DNA of 64,000 nt. Source: Candidatus Vagococcus giribetii. Lineage in GTDB: Bacteria > Bacillota > Bacilli > Lactobacillales > Vagococcaceae. A program made the position numbers and the translations under genes. The notes under the pieces are model-generated. The model worked only from the letters and a program-made list of their open reading frames with translations. It was not told the DNA's origin and made no database searches. Positions within the stretch are counted from its first letter, which is position 1; every line of letters starts with the position of its first letter. Shown in pieces: positions 1 through 10,662 of the stretch. The stretch spans positions 57,609 through 121,608 of the forward strand of contig NZ_JAFLVX010000016.1 of assembly GCF_017316185.1 (NCBI RefSeq), given 5' to 3'.

Positions 1-37
1 TGGTATCAATCCCTGAGGATTGATACCATGTTTTTTT
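1..37 (+). terminator. Rho-independent terminator (upstream gene outside window)
   Basis: A perfect 12-bp inverted repeat with a 4-base loop (TGGTATCAATCC / GGATTGATACCA) is followed by a T run on the + strand. It probably ends a gene that lies before the window. It may also serve the minus-strand HAD gene whose stop overlaps the T run. Confidence 0.7.
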
Positions 38-902
38 ATAACCAATTTTTGTCTGATAAACTCTTTGCAATACCATCTTCATCAACGTCTAGCGTCACTT
101 CATGAGCCGCTTTTTTCAGATTATCAGTTCCATTTGCCATAGCAATTTTATAACCTACTGCTTCAAACATAGATAAATCATTATCACCATCACCAAAGGC
201 AATCGCGTCCTGTTTCTCTAAACCTAATTGTTCAAGAACAAAAGAAACAGCTTTTTCTTTATCAATGCCTTTCACTGCAATTTCACCACTTTCAGGTCCG
301 AATAAAGGCACTGTTGAGTGATATAAATGAAAGACCTCGCCAAAAGCTTCAGCAATTTTGGCAAAAGGAATCGTATTATTGATGAAAGAAATTTTATTCA
401 CATTACTATGATCTACTTCCTCATTGTCTTGTTTAGCTAGTAATTCATAAAACCACTGTGTTTTTTCGTCCATCTCTTCAAACGAAACACCTTCTTGATC
501 TGCTACTTTTCGAACTTCTTCTTGAATTTTCCTCACACAATTGGTACTACTAAATAGCCCATCATTTGATTCTAAATAATAGCCAATATCATGTTGATGA
601 AAGAAGTCGATAATCTCTAGCACACCTTCTTTTGGCATGGTTTGATGTTTGACGACCTCTTCTCCAATCACAATATAACCACCGCCAGCGCCAATCACGC
701 CATCAAATCCAACGCTCAGTATCTCATCTAGAATTTCTGGTTTTGATCGCCCTGTACAAATAAAGGCTAAATGTCCCTCTTGTCTAAACTTACGAATAGC
801 TTGTTTTGTCGACTCTAATACGACACCACTGCTGTTGCAAAGTGTGCCGTCCACATCAAAAAATGCAATTGTCATCTTACGACTCGTCCTCTCTTTTAAC
901 AT
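36..902 (-). CDS. HAD-superfamily Cof-type sugar-phosphate phosphatase
   Basis: A 288-residue cytoplasmic hydrolase of the Cof/IIB branch of the HAD superfamily, which usually dephosphorylates sugar phosphates or other small phosphate esters. The DxD nucleophile motif DVDGTL is near residue 16, and the GDGDNDLSM motif that binds Mg2+ is near residue 240, with a C2-type cap between them, so the catalytic set is complete. Two starts are possible: ATG at 902, only 3-4 bases after AAAGGAG, or ATG at 875, which places the DxD motif at the N terminus as is usual in the family. It lies just downstream of the beta-glucoside operon and may clear its phosphosugars, but no substrate can be read from sequence. 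Confidence 0.85.
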   Translation of the reverse strand: MLKERTSRKMTIAFFDVDGTLCNSSGVVLESTKQAIRKFRQEGHLAFICTGRSKPEILDEILSVGFDGVIGAGGGYIVIGEEVVKHQTMPKEGVLEIIDFFHQHDIGYYLESNDGLFSSTNCVRKIQEEVRKVADQEGVSFEEMDEKTQWFYELLAKQDNEEVDHSNVNKISFINNTIPFAKIAEAFGEVFHLYHSTVPLFGPESGEIAVKGIDKEKAVSFVLEQLGLEKQDAIAFGDGDNDLSMFEAVGYKIAMANGTDNLKKAAHEVTLDVDEDGIAKSLSDKNWL

Positions 903-931
903 ACTCTCCTTTATTATAAACGAAAGACACG

Positions 932-970
932 ATAAAGGCTAAGAGAACTCAAATGTTCCTTAGCCTTTCG
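932..970 (-). terminator. Hairpin between GH1 gene and HAD gene
   Basis: AAAGGCTAAG and CTTAGCCTTT form a 10-bp stem just after the 6-phospho-beta-glucosidase stop. The minus-strand side has no clean T run, so termination there may be partial; the + side carries a short T run. Confidence 0.5.
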
Positions 971-976
971 CTATTT

Positions 977-2458
<1,482 letters not shown>

Positions 2459-2493
2459 CTATATAAGTTTAGTTAATTTATTTTTTAACTCTA

Positions 2494-4356
2494 TTAGTTA
2501 ACAACGATTAATATTTCTTCCTTACCACTTGTTACTTTTGAATCACTCTTAATAGCTGGTAAGACATCTAAGTAGTTTGGTGTATTTGTAATCACAACAG
2601 GTGAAAACAAACTTAAGCCTTTAGCTTCAATCAACTCTTTATCAAATGTCAGTAATGTGTCTGAAGCAGTCACTCTGTCACCTTGATTGACTAGACGTTT
2701 AAAACCTTCACCTTTAAGCTCAACTGTGTCAATGCCCACATGAATCAATACCTCTACACCGGCATCTGAAACAAGGCCAATAGCATGATTTGTGTCTGTT
2801 GTCATCGTAATCACCCCATCAAAAGGTGCTACTGCTTCACCTTCACTTGGGATAATACCAATCCCTTTACCCACGATTTCTGAGGCAAATGTTTCGTCAG
2901 GACAAGTACTTAATTCTTTCACAACACCTGTTAGTGGTGACAAAATTTGACTAGAAGCTTCTTCAGTAGTACTCACAGAATGTGTTGCTTCTACTTTTGT
3001 TTCCCCTGTATCAAATCCTAAAAAGAGAGTCGCGACAAAACCAACAGCAAAACTTGAGACAGCCCCAATCAAGGCAAACAGAAAGTTATTCGTACCACTT
3101 TCAATATAAGTCGACATCGCTAAAATACCAGGTAAAGTAAAACTAAAAGTTTTCACTGCAAAGGTCCCAAAAATAGCTCCTCCCACTGCGCCTCCTAGCA
3201 TACTAGCGTAAAATGGTTTTTTTAGTTTCATCGTTACACCGTAAATGGCTGGTTCGGTAATCCCAAAAATAGCTGGAATAAAAGCTGAAACGGCTACTTG
3301 CTTCATTTTTTGGTCCTTAGTCTTAACAATAACCCCAAGAGTAGCACCTGCTTGAGCTAGGTTAGCTACTAAGTTCATAGGTAACAGCATAATGTCATAG
3401 CCAAGTTTCCCTAAACTTGTAAAAGTTCCCGGGAAGAAGGCATAGTGCATACCAGTAATAACGATTAGAGGCATTAAGCCACCCATTAGGGCACCTGCAA
3501 CTGGTCCTGCCACAGTAAATAACATCGTAAAGAAACTTTCTAAATAAGAACCAATTAAATTACCTAGTGGCGCAATAAAAGCTAATAAAATCGGTGCTGT
3601 GACAAGTAAACTAATTAAAGGAACAAACACAATGTTTAATGATTTAGGAACTAATTTAGTCGCATATTTCTCAACGTAGCTTAATAGTAAAACGCCTAAA
3701 ATAATGGGAATTACCGTTGAAGCATAACTATTCATCGGAATTGTTATGCCAATAAATTTCAGACTAGTAATCTCTCCTGCTGCGGCATTTGCCATAAATG
3801 TGGGATACATTAATATTCCTGCTAATGCTACTGCTAAGGATTGATTGGTTTTAAATTTCTTAGCGGCAGAAAAAGCTACTAAGAAAGGTAAAAAGTGAAA
3901 TGTTGCATTTGAAATCGCATCTAAAACAGCATATGTTGAGCTCTTATCTGACAACACATTGAAAAATACTAGCATTGCCATGATTCCTTTAAGTAGCCCA
4001 CTTCCGACAATTGCTGCTAGAATCGGTGTAAAGATACCTGAAATAACATCAAAAACATATTCGATTGGATTCATTTTTTGATGGCCTTCATTACCAGTTT
4101 CACTTAACTGCCCATCAGTTAAACGACTGATTTCTAGATATACATTAGCCACTTCACTACCAATAATAATTTGGAACTGACCACTTTGAAATTGAGCTCC
4201 CATAACCCCGTCTAACTCTTTAATAGCATCTAATTGCACTATATTAGGGTTCTTTAAATTAAAACGAAGTCGCGTGATACAGTGCCAATGTTGATTGATA
4301 TTACTAACGCCGCCAATTTTTTCAATAAGCTCTTTTGCTAATTCTTGATTAGTCAT
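2494..4356 (-). CDS. bglP: Beta-glucoside PTS transporter EIIBCA
   Basis: A 620-residue PTS permease of the glucose/sucrose/beta-glucoside superfamily that imports and phosphorylates beta-glucosides at the membrane. Domain order is B-C-A. EIIB at the N terminus has the phosphocysteine Cys26 in HCITRLRF. EIIC has about ten hydrophobic segments, including the GITEPAIYGV signature. EIIA at the C terminus has the active His539 in LIHVGIDTVELKGEGF. Start ATG is preceded by GGAG. The leader upstream carries a RAT site overlapping an intrinsic terminator, so its expression should depend on the BglG-family antiterminator encoded just upstream, itself phosphorylated through this permease. Confidence 0.93.
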   Translation of the reverse strand: MTNQELAKELIEKIGGVSNINQHWHCITRLRFNLKNPNIVQLDAIKELDGVMGAQFQSGQFQIIIGSEVANVYLEISRLTDGQLSETGNEGHQKMNPIEYVFDVISGIFTPILAAIVGSGLLKGIMAMLVFFNVLSDKSSTYAVLDAISNATFHFLPFLVAFSAAKKFKTNQSLAVALAGILMYPTFMANAAAGEITSLKFIGITIPMNSYASTVIPIILGVLLLSYVEKYATKLVPKSLNIVFVPLISLLVTAPILLAFIAPLGNLIGSYLESFFTMLFTVAGPVAGALMGGLMPLIVITGMHYAFFPGTFTSLGKLGYDIMLLPMNLVANLAQAGATLGVIVKTKDQKMKQVAVSAFIPAIFGITEPAIYGVTMKLKKPFYASMLGGAVGGAIFGTFAVKTFSFTLPGILAMSTYIESGTNNFLFALIGAVSSFAVGFVATLFLGFDTGETKVEATHSVSTTEEASSQILSPLTGVVKELSTCPDETFASEIVGKGIGIIPSEGEAVAPFDGVITMTTDTNHAIGLVSDAGVEVLIHVGIDTVELKGEGFKRLVNQGDRVTASDTLLTFDKELIEAKGLSLFSPVVITNTPNYLDVLPAIKSDSKVTSGKEEILIVVN

Positions 4357-4386
4357 TATTACTCCTGCTTTCCTTTTTAAGTATAG

Positions 4387-4444
4387 AAAAAAACCTAAAC
4401 AAAGCCTGTCACTCCGAAGAGATAAAGGTAACTTTGTTTAGGTT
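4387..4444 (-). terminator. Leader terminator before bglP
   Basis: AACCTAAACAAAG pairs with CTTTGTTTAGGTT and a run of T follows, all before the bglP start. Its 5' arm overlaps the RAT, the classic arrangement for BglG/LicT antitermination. Confidence 0.85.
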
Positions 4445-4469
4445 AATGCCTGTGTTACGTTACACACCT
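4441..4469 (-). promoter_or_regulatory. RAT (ribonucleic antiterminator) site of bglP
   Basis: The minus strand reads GGTGTGTAACGTAACACAGG followed by CATTAACC, matching the RAT consensus bound by BglG/LicT co-antiterminator domains. It overlaps the first arm of the downstream terminator, so protein binding would block the terminator fold. Confidence 0.85.
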
Positions 4470-4476
4470 AATATGA

Positions 4477-5316
4477 TTATTTAGTTTCTGAAACAACTCG
4501 CTCAATGTGGATAATCAAGTAAATCATTTCGTCGTCATTGACGTCTAGTTGATACTCTCTTTTTAACATCTCACGAATCATTAAGCTACATGCATAGCTT
4601 TTTGGATACTGCTCTTGGATAATATCATATAATTTCTGATTCGTTTCTTGAACCACTTCTTGATTATGAAGCTGACGATTCATAAAGTAACGAATATGTG
4701 TGACAAACCGTGAATAATTAAGACTATCCTTTTTCAATGACACATTAAACAAGGATTGAATAATCTTTACCATGCTTTTGGTTATCTTGGTAATCAACAT
4801 GGTCTCATCCATTGACTCTAAGCCATCTTGAGCGTTAACAAAGTGAAGAGCAATAAAAGCAGACTCCACCTCAGGTAACTTCACCCCTAATTCGTTATCA
4901 ATTAAAGTCAAAGCTTCCTTACCTAGATTGGCTTCTTCATAATACAAAAAAGGAATCTCCCATTGTAGGGTACTGTCGGCTAATTCTATTCCTTCTTTTT
5001 GACGCGAAATAGCACTTTGAATATGATCTGATAATGATACAAGTAAACTTGCACTAAGTTTTTTACCCATTCGCTTTTCACCAAGCTCCATAATAGATTC
5101 AGTCACTGCCAACACATCTGGTGTGACATTTTCCATTAAGGCAGAAATATCTTGATTTGCATTTGCTTGAAATACTTTAGTGATTAAAGACTCATCAATC
5201 GGGTCATTTTTCTTCTTTTTAAAACCAATTCCCTTACCAAATAAGACATACTCTTTTCTTTGATCATTGTGTGCTAAGACTAAATTGTTATTTAGCGATT
5301 TTACAGTAATGTAAAT
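4477..5316 (-). CDS. licT: BglG/LicT-family transcription antiterminator (probable ATT start)
   Basis: RNA-binding antiterminator with an N-terminal CAT domain (conserved SLNNN and GKGIGF motifs) and two PRD domains carrying the regulatory histidines (HIQSAISR, LHFVN, HIRYFMNR, HIERV). It should bind the RAT sites in its own leader and before bglP when beta-glucosides are present. The open frame runs upstream to a TTG at 5346, but that codon lies inside the leader terminator. After the GGGAGTG ribosome binding site (5322-5328) no ATG, GTG or TTG is in frame. The best start is ATT at 5314-5316, which gives the expected N terminus for the family (residues YITVKSLNNN). A sequencing error is the alternative. 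Confidence 0.88.
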   Translation of the reverse strand: MYITVKSLNNNLVLAHNDQRKEYVLFGKGIGFKKKKNDPIDESLITKVFQANANQDISALMENVTPDVLAVTESIMELGEKRMGKKLSASLLVSLSDHIQSAISRQKEGIELADSTLQWEIPFLYYEEANLGKEALTLIDNELGVKLPEVESAFIALHFVNAQDGLESMDETMLITKITKSMVKIIQSLFNVSLKKDSLNYSRFVTHIRYFMNRQLHNQEVVQETNQKLYDIIQEQYPKSYACSLMIREMLKREYQLDVNDDEMIYLIIHIERVVSETK

Positions 5317-5333
5317 ATGATCACTCCCTATAC

Positions 5334-5383
5334 AAAAAAACACCAAACAAAAGAAGCTCCATTGATTACTTCTTGTTTGGTGG
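5334..5383 (-). terminator. Leader terminator before the antiterminator gene
   Basis: CACCAAACAAGAAG pairs with CTTCTTTTGTTTGGTG and is followed by seven T on the minus strand, immediately before the antiterminator's ribosome binding site. It indicates autoregulated antitermination. Confidence 0.88.
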
Positions 5384-5408
5384 TGCCTGATCGTATCAGT
5401 TACACTCC
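5379..5408 (-). promoter_or_regulatory. RAT site of the antiterminator gene
   Basis: The minus strand reads GGAGTGTAACTGATACGATC then AGGCACCACC, a good RAT match overlapping the 5' arm of the next terminator. This is the second RAT of the locus. Confidence 0.85.
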
Positions 5409-5427
5409 GTGTGTTTTATGTAAGTCA

Positions 5428-5456
5428 ACTTTAACATGTCTAGAAAGCGGTGTCAA
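5428..5456 (-). promoter_or_regulatory. SigA-type promoter of the beta-glucoside operon
   Basis: TTGACA (5451-5456) and TAAAGT (5428-5433) are separated by 17 bp on the minus strand, about 25 bp before the RAT. This should drive the antiterminator-EIIBCA-GH1 operon. Confidence 0.7.
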
Positions 5457-5460
5457 CATT

Positions 5461-5510
5461 AAAAAAAGAAAAGATTGCACCAAGTTACACACCTGGATAC
5501 AATCTTTTTA
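5461..5510 (-). terminator. Terminator of the lipoprotein gene
   Basis: AAAAGATTGT and GCAATCTTTT form a stem followed on the minus strand by a T-rich run, directly after the lipoprotein stop. Confidence 0.8.
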
Positions 5511-5515
5511 ACTCT

Positions 5516-6217
5516 CTAAGACACACTATCAATGGTTCTTTTCAGCATGTCACTCATTTCTTTATTGTATTGGTCTTTATCGTTAATCCCTGAAATAAAG
5601 GCTAGTAATAACTTTTCTAACTCATCGTCTTGATTATCTGCCAGTTGCCATTTCTTTTTATCCTTCTCAAAAATCAATGACACTTTTGTAGCTTCTTTTT
5701 TCGTTTGGCCTTTTTCTAATCCCTCTTCATAAGCTAACAATAACCCCGTCTTTTTATTATCACTCGATAAACTAGGGGATTTCATCAACTCACGAAACAC
5801 AGTCTCTAACGTCTGCTCCACTAAATGACTGTAATCAAATCCATGAATGGTATAAGTTACTTCTACTCTTTTTTTATCTATTTCTTGTGTCTTTAACTCA
5901 TAACTACTTTTCTTTCTAACAGTCCTCATTAAATCTGTGGACAACTGCTCTTTTTCCGCATCTGTTAAATTATCCACAACGGAATCAAATACATCTGAAA
6001 AAGAATCTTCAAACACATTTGTCATTAGCTTCAATTGTTTACTTAATAACTCACCTTCTACAAAAGTTTCCTTAAAAGCCTCATCTTGCTGTTGATAAAT
6101 AAAATGATCCACAAATAAAGAGCCAACCTCTTCTGAAGTGAGAGCTTTTTTTCCACAAGCGCCAAGAGTCATGACTAAGATAATTAAACTACACAATAGG
6201 TATGTTTTTCTTTTCAT
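5516..6217 (-). CDS. Uncharacterised lipoprotein
   Basis: A 233-residue secreted lipoprotein. The N terminus has positive residues (MKRK), a hydrophobic stretch and a lipobox LGAC with the lipid-modified Cys near residue 20. The rest is hydrophilic and rich in Lys, Glu and Asp, with no catalytic motif that I recognise; the fold recalls the DUF5105-like lipoproteins of Firmicutes, but this is a weak impression. It has its own terminator and stands alone between the beta-glucoside operon and comC, transcribed away from comC, so context does not suggest a function. Confidence 0.75.
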   Translation of the reverse strand: MKRKTYLLCSLIILVMTLGACGKKALTSEEVGSLFVDHFIYQQQDEAFKETFVEGELLSKQLKLMTNVFEDSFSDVFDSVVDNLTDAEKEQLSTDLMRTVRKKSSYELKTQEIDKKRVEVTYTIHGFDYSHLVEQTLETVFRELMKSPSLSSDNKKTGLLLAYEEGLEKGQTKKEATKVSLIFEKDKKKWQLADNQDDELEKLLLAFISGINDKDQYNKEMSDMLKRTIDSVS

Positions 6218-6333
6218 AAATTGGTCCTTTCACTAAAATTCAAATACACTATATCACAAAACATTGAAAAAACAATGATTTTTGGATACAAAAATCCATA
6301 TTTCTCTAATTTTATATAAAAGGGGGTTCTTTT

Positions 6334-6915
6334 GTGCTCATTACTCTGTCTTTTTTAGCCAGTTTCTTCTTATCCAGACTGGCATGTTTTTTAACAAAAA
6401 CGCCAACTCTAACTATCAGAAAAATCATTATCCTATGGGAGATAAGTCTCATCTTGTTAATCTATTTATTTCATCATTTGTTCCCGTTGCCTGAATCAAT
6501 CTATTTACTATCCCTGTGGCTAATGAGCTTTACCTTAAGCCTTACAGACTATCTTAGCCTAATGGTTGAACCATTCATTCTTTATCCATTTGCCTTAATT
6601 ACTTTTATCTTTTTTGTTTCTTATCAACCATTTAACCTCGTGCAATTCTTATTACCTTGCGGTATATACCTCTTCTTTTGTTGTCTGGATATATTTATGA
6701 ATGATTCAATCGGTGGTGGCGATATTAAACTGCTAATGATTTATGGCTTTTTTCTGTCCTTCCAACAGATTCTCTACCTCATTTTAATCGCTTCTCTTAG
6801 CGGTCTTCTATTCATTTTACTTGTCCACATAACAACGGGTAAACGTGTGGATAAACTTCCCTTTGTACCCTTTTTGACACTTGGCTTAATTCTTGCGACT
6901 TTGTGGATAAACTAA
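6334..6915 (+). CDS. comC: Prepilin peptidase ComC (A24 family)
   Basis: A polytopic membrane aspartic protease that cleaves and may methylate the pseudopilin precursors of the ComG DNA-uptake pilus. The two catalytic aspartates are visible: Asp72 in SLTDYLSLMVEP and Asp130 in the GGGDIKL signature. At 193 residues it is shorter than typical enzymes and lacks the N-terminal zinc-cysteine loop, as in many Gram-positive ComC proteins. The start is GTG at 6334 with AGGGGG 7 bp upstream. It converges on rpoC and shares a bidirectional terminator with it. Its presence suggests at least part of a competence machinery in this organism. Confidence 0.82.
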   Translation: MLITLSFLASFFLSRLACFLTKTPTLTIRKIIILWEISLILLIYLFHHLFPLPESIYLLSLWLMSFTLSLTDYLSLMVEPFILYPFALITFIFFVSYQPFNLVQFLLPCGIYLFFCCLDIFMNDSIGGGDIKLLMIYGFFLSFQQILYLILIASLSGLLFILLVHITTGKRVDKLPFVPFLTLGLILATLWIN

Positions 6916-6953
6916 AAAAGTTGAGTTAGAGACATGCTCTAACTCAACTTTTA
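6916..6953. terminator. Bidirectional terminator comC / rpoC
   Basis: A 16-bp perfect stem AAAAGTTGAGTTAGAG / CTCTAACTCAACTTTT with a short loop lies between the convergent comC and rpoC stops. T runs occur on both sides. Confidence 0.85.
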
Positions 6954-6957
6954 AACA

Positions 6958-9900
6958 TTAATCTTTTGTTTTTAACGCATCTGCTGCTGCCATTTGTGCT
7001 TCAATGTCACTGATACTGTAAACATTGTCACTAGCAACGCCCACTTCTTTTGGTTCCATGTTACGGTATTTTGGCATACCAGTACCGGCAGGAATAATCT
7101 TACCGATAATAACATTTTCTTTAAGTCCAAGTAAGTGGTCTTTCTTACCGCGAATCGCTGCATCCGTTAACACACGAGTTGTTTCCTGAAATGACGCTGC
7201 TGATAAGAAACTGTTTGTTTCAAGAGACGCTTTTGTAATACCAAGTAACACAGGACGACCTGTTGCAGGTGTTCCACCAGCTACTAATGTATTGTAGTTA
7301 CGTTCTTTAAACTCACTAATATCAAGTAATGTACCTGGTAAGATATCAGAATCACCTGGATCCATGACACGTACTTTACGTAACATTTGACGTACCATTA
7401 CTTCAATATGTTTATCGCCGATTTCTACCCCTTGCATACGGTATACTTTTTGTACCTCTTTAAGTAAGTAGTTTTCAACAGTTAACACGTCTGTAATTGT
7501 TAATAATTGTTTTGGCTCGATAGAACCTTCTGTTAATGGAGTACCACGTTCAATGATATCCCCTTCAGCAACTTTCATACGAGAAGTGTAAGGAACACTG
7601 TAAGTTCTTGTATCAGTTTTACCTTTAACAATAACTTCTTTCGTACGATCTGATGCATCTTCAGAAATTTCAATAACTTCCCCAGCAACTTCAGAAACAA
7701 CAGCAACCCCTTTAGGATTACGTGCTTCAAAGATCTCTTGGATACGAGGTAAACCTTGAGTGATATCATCTCCGGCAACCCCACCCGTATGGAAGGTACG
7801 CATTGTTAACTGAGTACCTGGCTCACCGATAGATTGAGCGGCAATTGTACCAACTGCTTCCCCAACTTCTACTTCAGAACCAGTTGCTAAGTTACGTCCA
7901 TAACAGTGTTTACATACACCGTGTTTTGTATTACATGTGTAAACTGAGCGGATTGAGATTTCTTCAATACCAGCTTCAGTAATTTCTTTAACAATATCTT
8001 CAGTAATGATTTCGTTAGCGCCAATAATTTTAGCACCAGTTTCTGGGTGAACCACTGATTTACGAGTGTAACGACCTAACATACGCTCTTCAAGTGTTTC
8101 AATGATTTCATTACCTTCTTTGATTGCTTTAATATCAAGACCGCGATCAGTACCACAATCTGTTTCACGAATGATAACATCTTGGGCAACGTCTACTAAA
8201 CGACGAGTTAAGTAACCTGAATCGGCTGTCTTAAGGGCCGTATCCGTCATACCTTTACGAGCACCGTGAGTTGAGATAAACATTTCTAAGACTGTTAATC
8301 CTTCACGGAAGTTAGATACGATCGGTAACTCCATGATACGTCCGTTAGGAGCTGCCATAAGTCCACGCATACCAGCAAGCTGAGTAAAGTTGGAAATGTT
8401 ACCACGGGCTCCAGAGTCAGACATCATGAAGATTGGGTTACGGTCATCTAAGCTTTCCATCAGTTTAATTTGGATAGCATCTTTTGTTGCATTCCAAATA
8501 CCAATAACGCGCTCATAACGCTCGTCATCAGTGATTAAACCACGACGGAATTGTTTTGTAACAGCATCTACTTGTTTATGAGCTTCTTCAATCATGCCTT
8601 GTTTTTCATGTAAGACAACGATATCGGCAATCCCTACAGTCATACCTGCATAAGTAGAATGTTTGTAACCTAAGTCTTTCATTCTATCTAACATTTTAGA
8701 TGTTTCGGTAATCTTGAAGCGTTTGAAGACTTCAGCAATGATATTACCTAAGTTTTTCTTCTTGAATGGACCAATTTTATCTTGTTTAGCAATATGTGCT
8801 GGAATATCAGTACCTGCTTCAACAAAATACTTATCAGGTGTTTGAACTGTTAAGTTGTAATCTGTTGGTTCATTTAAGTAAGGGAATTCTGGTGGCATAA
8901 TTTCGTTAAAGATAACTTTACCAGCAGTTGTAATTAAAATACGATCACGTTGCCATTCAGTAAATGGTTTTTCAGGCATTGAGCTTGTTTGTAAACCAAT
9001 ACGTGAATGTAGATGAACGTAACCATTTCTCCATGCTAAGACAACTTCGTCTAAGTTTCTGAAGATCATACCTTCACCGATTTGTCCTGGCTCTTCCATT
9101 GTTAAATAGTAGTTACCAAGAACCATATCTTGAGATGGTGTAACAACAGGTTTACCATCTTTAGGGTTAAGGATATTTTGAGCTGCTAACATAAGTAAAC
9201 GAGCTTCTGCTTGTGCTTCTTCACTTAAAGGAACGTGAACCGCCATTTGGTCCCCATCGAAATCGGCATTGTAAGCCTCACATACTAATGGGTGAAGACG
9301 AATCGCGCGACCTTCAACTAAAACTGGCTCAAACGCTTGGATACCAAGTCTATGTAGTGTAGGTGCTCGGTTAAGTAATACTGGATGTTCTTTAATAACA
9401 TCTTCTAAAACGTCCCAAACAGCGTCTTCTTGACGTTCGATTTGACGTTTAGCATTTTTAATGTTGCTTGCAATTTCGCGTTTAACTAATTCGTGCATTA
9501 CAAATGGTTTGAATAATTCAATTGCCATTTCTTTTGGTAAACCACATTGGTACATTTTTAAGAATGGTCCAACAACGATTACCGAACGACCTGAATAGTC
9601 AACACGTTTTCCAAGTAAGTTTTGACGGAAACGACCTTGTTTACCTTTAAGCATATGAGATAAAGATTTAAGTGGACGGTTACCTGGTCCAGTTACTGGA
9701 CGGCCACGACGACCATTATCAATCAAAGCATCTACTGCTTCTTGTAACATACGTTTCTCATTTTGAACGATGATTCCTGGTGCATTTAAGTCTAATAAAC
9801 GTTTCAAACGGTTATTACGGTTAATCACACGACGATATAAATCGTTTAAATCACTTGTTGCAAAACGTCCACCTTCTAATTGAACCATTGGACGTAAATC

Positions 9901-10608
9901 TGGAGGAATAATTGGCACAACGTCCATTACCATCCAGTTTGGTTCATTTCCAGAAGTTCTAAATGCTTCTAAAATATCTAAACGGCGGATAGCACGAGTT
10001 CTTTTTTGTCCTTGTGCTGTTTTTAATTCTTCTTTTAATTCAACAACTTCTTTTTCAAGATCAACGTTTTCTAATAAGCGTTTGATGGCTTCTGCCCCCA
10101 TAGACGCTTGGAAACCTTGTCCGTATTGTTGACGTTTTTCACGGTACTCACGCTCTGTTAATAATTGTTTTACTTCTAAAGAAGTATCTCCTGCATCAGT
10201 TACAACGTATGATGCAAAGTAGATAATTTCCTCTAAGGCACGTGGGCTCATGTCTAAGACAAGACCCATACGACTTGGGATTCCTTTAAAGTACCAGATA
10301 TGAGTAACAGGTGCTGCAAGCTCGATATGAGCCATACGCTCACGACGAACTTTCGAACGAGTTACCTCAACCCCACAACGGTCACAAACGATTCCCTTAT
10401 AACGAATACGTTTATATTTTCCACAAGCACATTCCCAGTCCTTAGTAGGACCGAAAATGCGTTCACAGAAAAGACCATCACGTTCAGGTTTTAAAGTACG
10501 GTAGTTAATTGTTTCAGGTTTTTTTACTTCACCGTATGACCAGCTTCTTATTTTTTCAGAAGAAGCTAAGCCAATTTGCATGCTTTCGAATTTATTTACA
10601 TCGATCAA
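6958..10608 (-). CDS. rpoC: DNA-directed RNA polymerase subunit beta'
   Basis: The catalytic beta' subunit of RNA polymerase, 1216 residues, the usual Firmicutes length. The N-terminal zinc site [20 protein letters not shown], the active-site motif [12 protein letters not shown] that binds the catalytic Mg2+, the bridge helix and trigger loop region ([16 protein letters not shown]) and the second zinc site ([20 protein letters not shown]) are all intact. It follows rpoB by about 54 bp on the same strand and is surely cotranscribed with it. The end of the gene is marked by the bidirectional terminator shared with comC. Confidence 0.99.
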   Translation of the reverse strand: MIDVNKFESMQIGLASSEKIRSWSYGEVKKPETINYRTLKPERDGLFCERIFGPTKDWECACGKYKRIRYKGIVCDRCGVEVTRSKVRRERMAHIELAAPVTHIWYFKGIPSRMGLVLDMSPRALEEIIYFASYVVTDAGDTSLEVKQLLTEREYREKRQQYGQGFQASMGAEAIKRLLENVDLEKEVVELKEELKTAQGQKRTRAIRRLDILEAFRTSGNEPNWMVMDVVPIIPPDLRPMVQLEGGRFATSDLNDLYRRVINRNNRLKRLLDLNAPGIIVQNEKRMLQEAVDALIDNGRRGRPVTGPGNRPLKSLSHMLKGKQGRFRQNLLGKRVDYSGRSVIVVGPFLKMYQCGLPKEMAIELFKPFVMHELVKREIASNIKNAKRQIERQEDAVWDVLEDVIKEHPVLLNRAPTLHRLGIQAFEPVLVEGRAIRLHPLVCEAYNADFDGDQMAVHVPLSEEAQAEARLLMLAAQNILNPKDGKPVVTPSQDMVLGNYYLTMEEPGQIGEGMIFRNLDEVVLAWRNGYVHLHSRIGLQTSSMPEKPFTEWQRDRILITTAGKVIFNEIMPPEFPYLNEPTDYNLTVQTPDKYFVEAGTDIPAHIAKQDKIGPFKKKNLGNIIAEVFKRFKITETSKMLDRMKDLGYKHSTYAGMTVGIADIVVLHEKQGMIEEAHKQVDAVTKQFRRGLITDDERYERVIGIWNATKDAIQIKLMESLDDRNPIFMMSDSGARGNISNFTQLAGMRGLMAAPNGRIMELPIVSNFREGLTVLEMFISTHGARKGMTDTALKTADSGYLTRRLVDVAQDVIIRETDCGTDRGLDIKAIKEGNEIIETLEERMLGRYTRKSVVHPETGAKIIGANEIITEDIVKEITEAGIEEISIRSVYTCNTKHGVCKHCYGRNLATGSEVEVGEAVGTIAAQSIGEPGTQLTMRTFHTGGVAGDDITQGLPRIQEIFEARNPKGVAVVSEVAGEVIEISEDASDRTKEVIVKGKTDTRTYSVPYTSRMKVAEGDIIERGTPLTEGSIEPKQLLTITDVLTVENYLLKEVQKVYRMQGVEIGDKHIEVMVRQMLRKVRVMDPGDSDILPGTLLDISEFKERNYNTLVAGGTPATGRPVLLGITKASLETNSFLSAASFQETTRVLTDAAIRGKKDHLLGLKENVIIGKIIPAGTGMPKYRNMEPKEVGVASDNVYSISDIEAQMAAADALKTKD

Positions 10609-10662
10609 AAGATGTCCCTCCGTTTCTTAATCTATCAGAAATAACTATTGGTCAAGTTTTGA

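Noticed and set aside
5317..5511. 64-codon + strand ORF in the antiterminator leader
   Set aside because: It overlaps the RAT, terminator and promoter of the minus-strand operon and has no ribosome binding site.
6282..6494. 70-codon + strand ORF starting before comC
   Set aside because: Out of frame with comC and covered by it; comC's motifs settle the frame.
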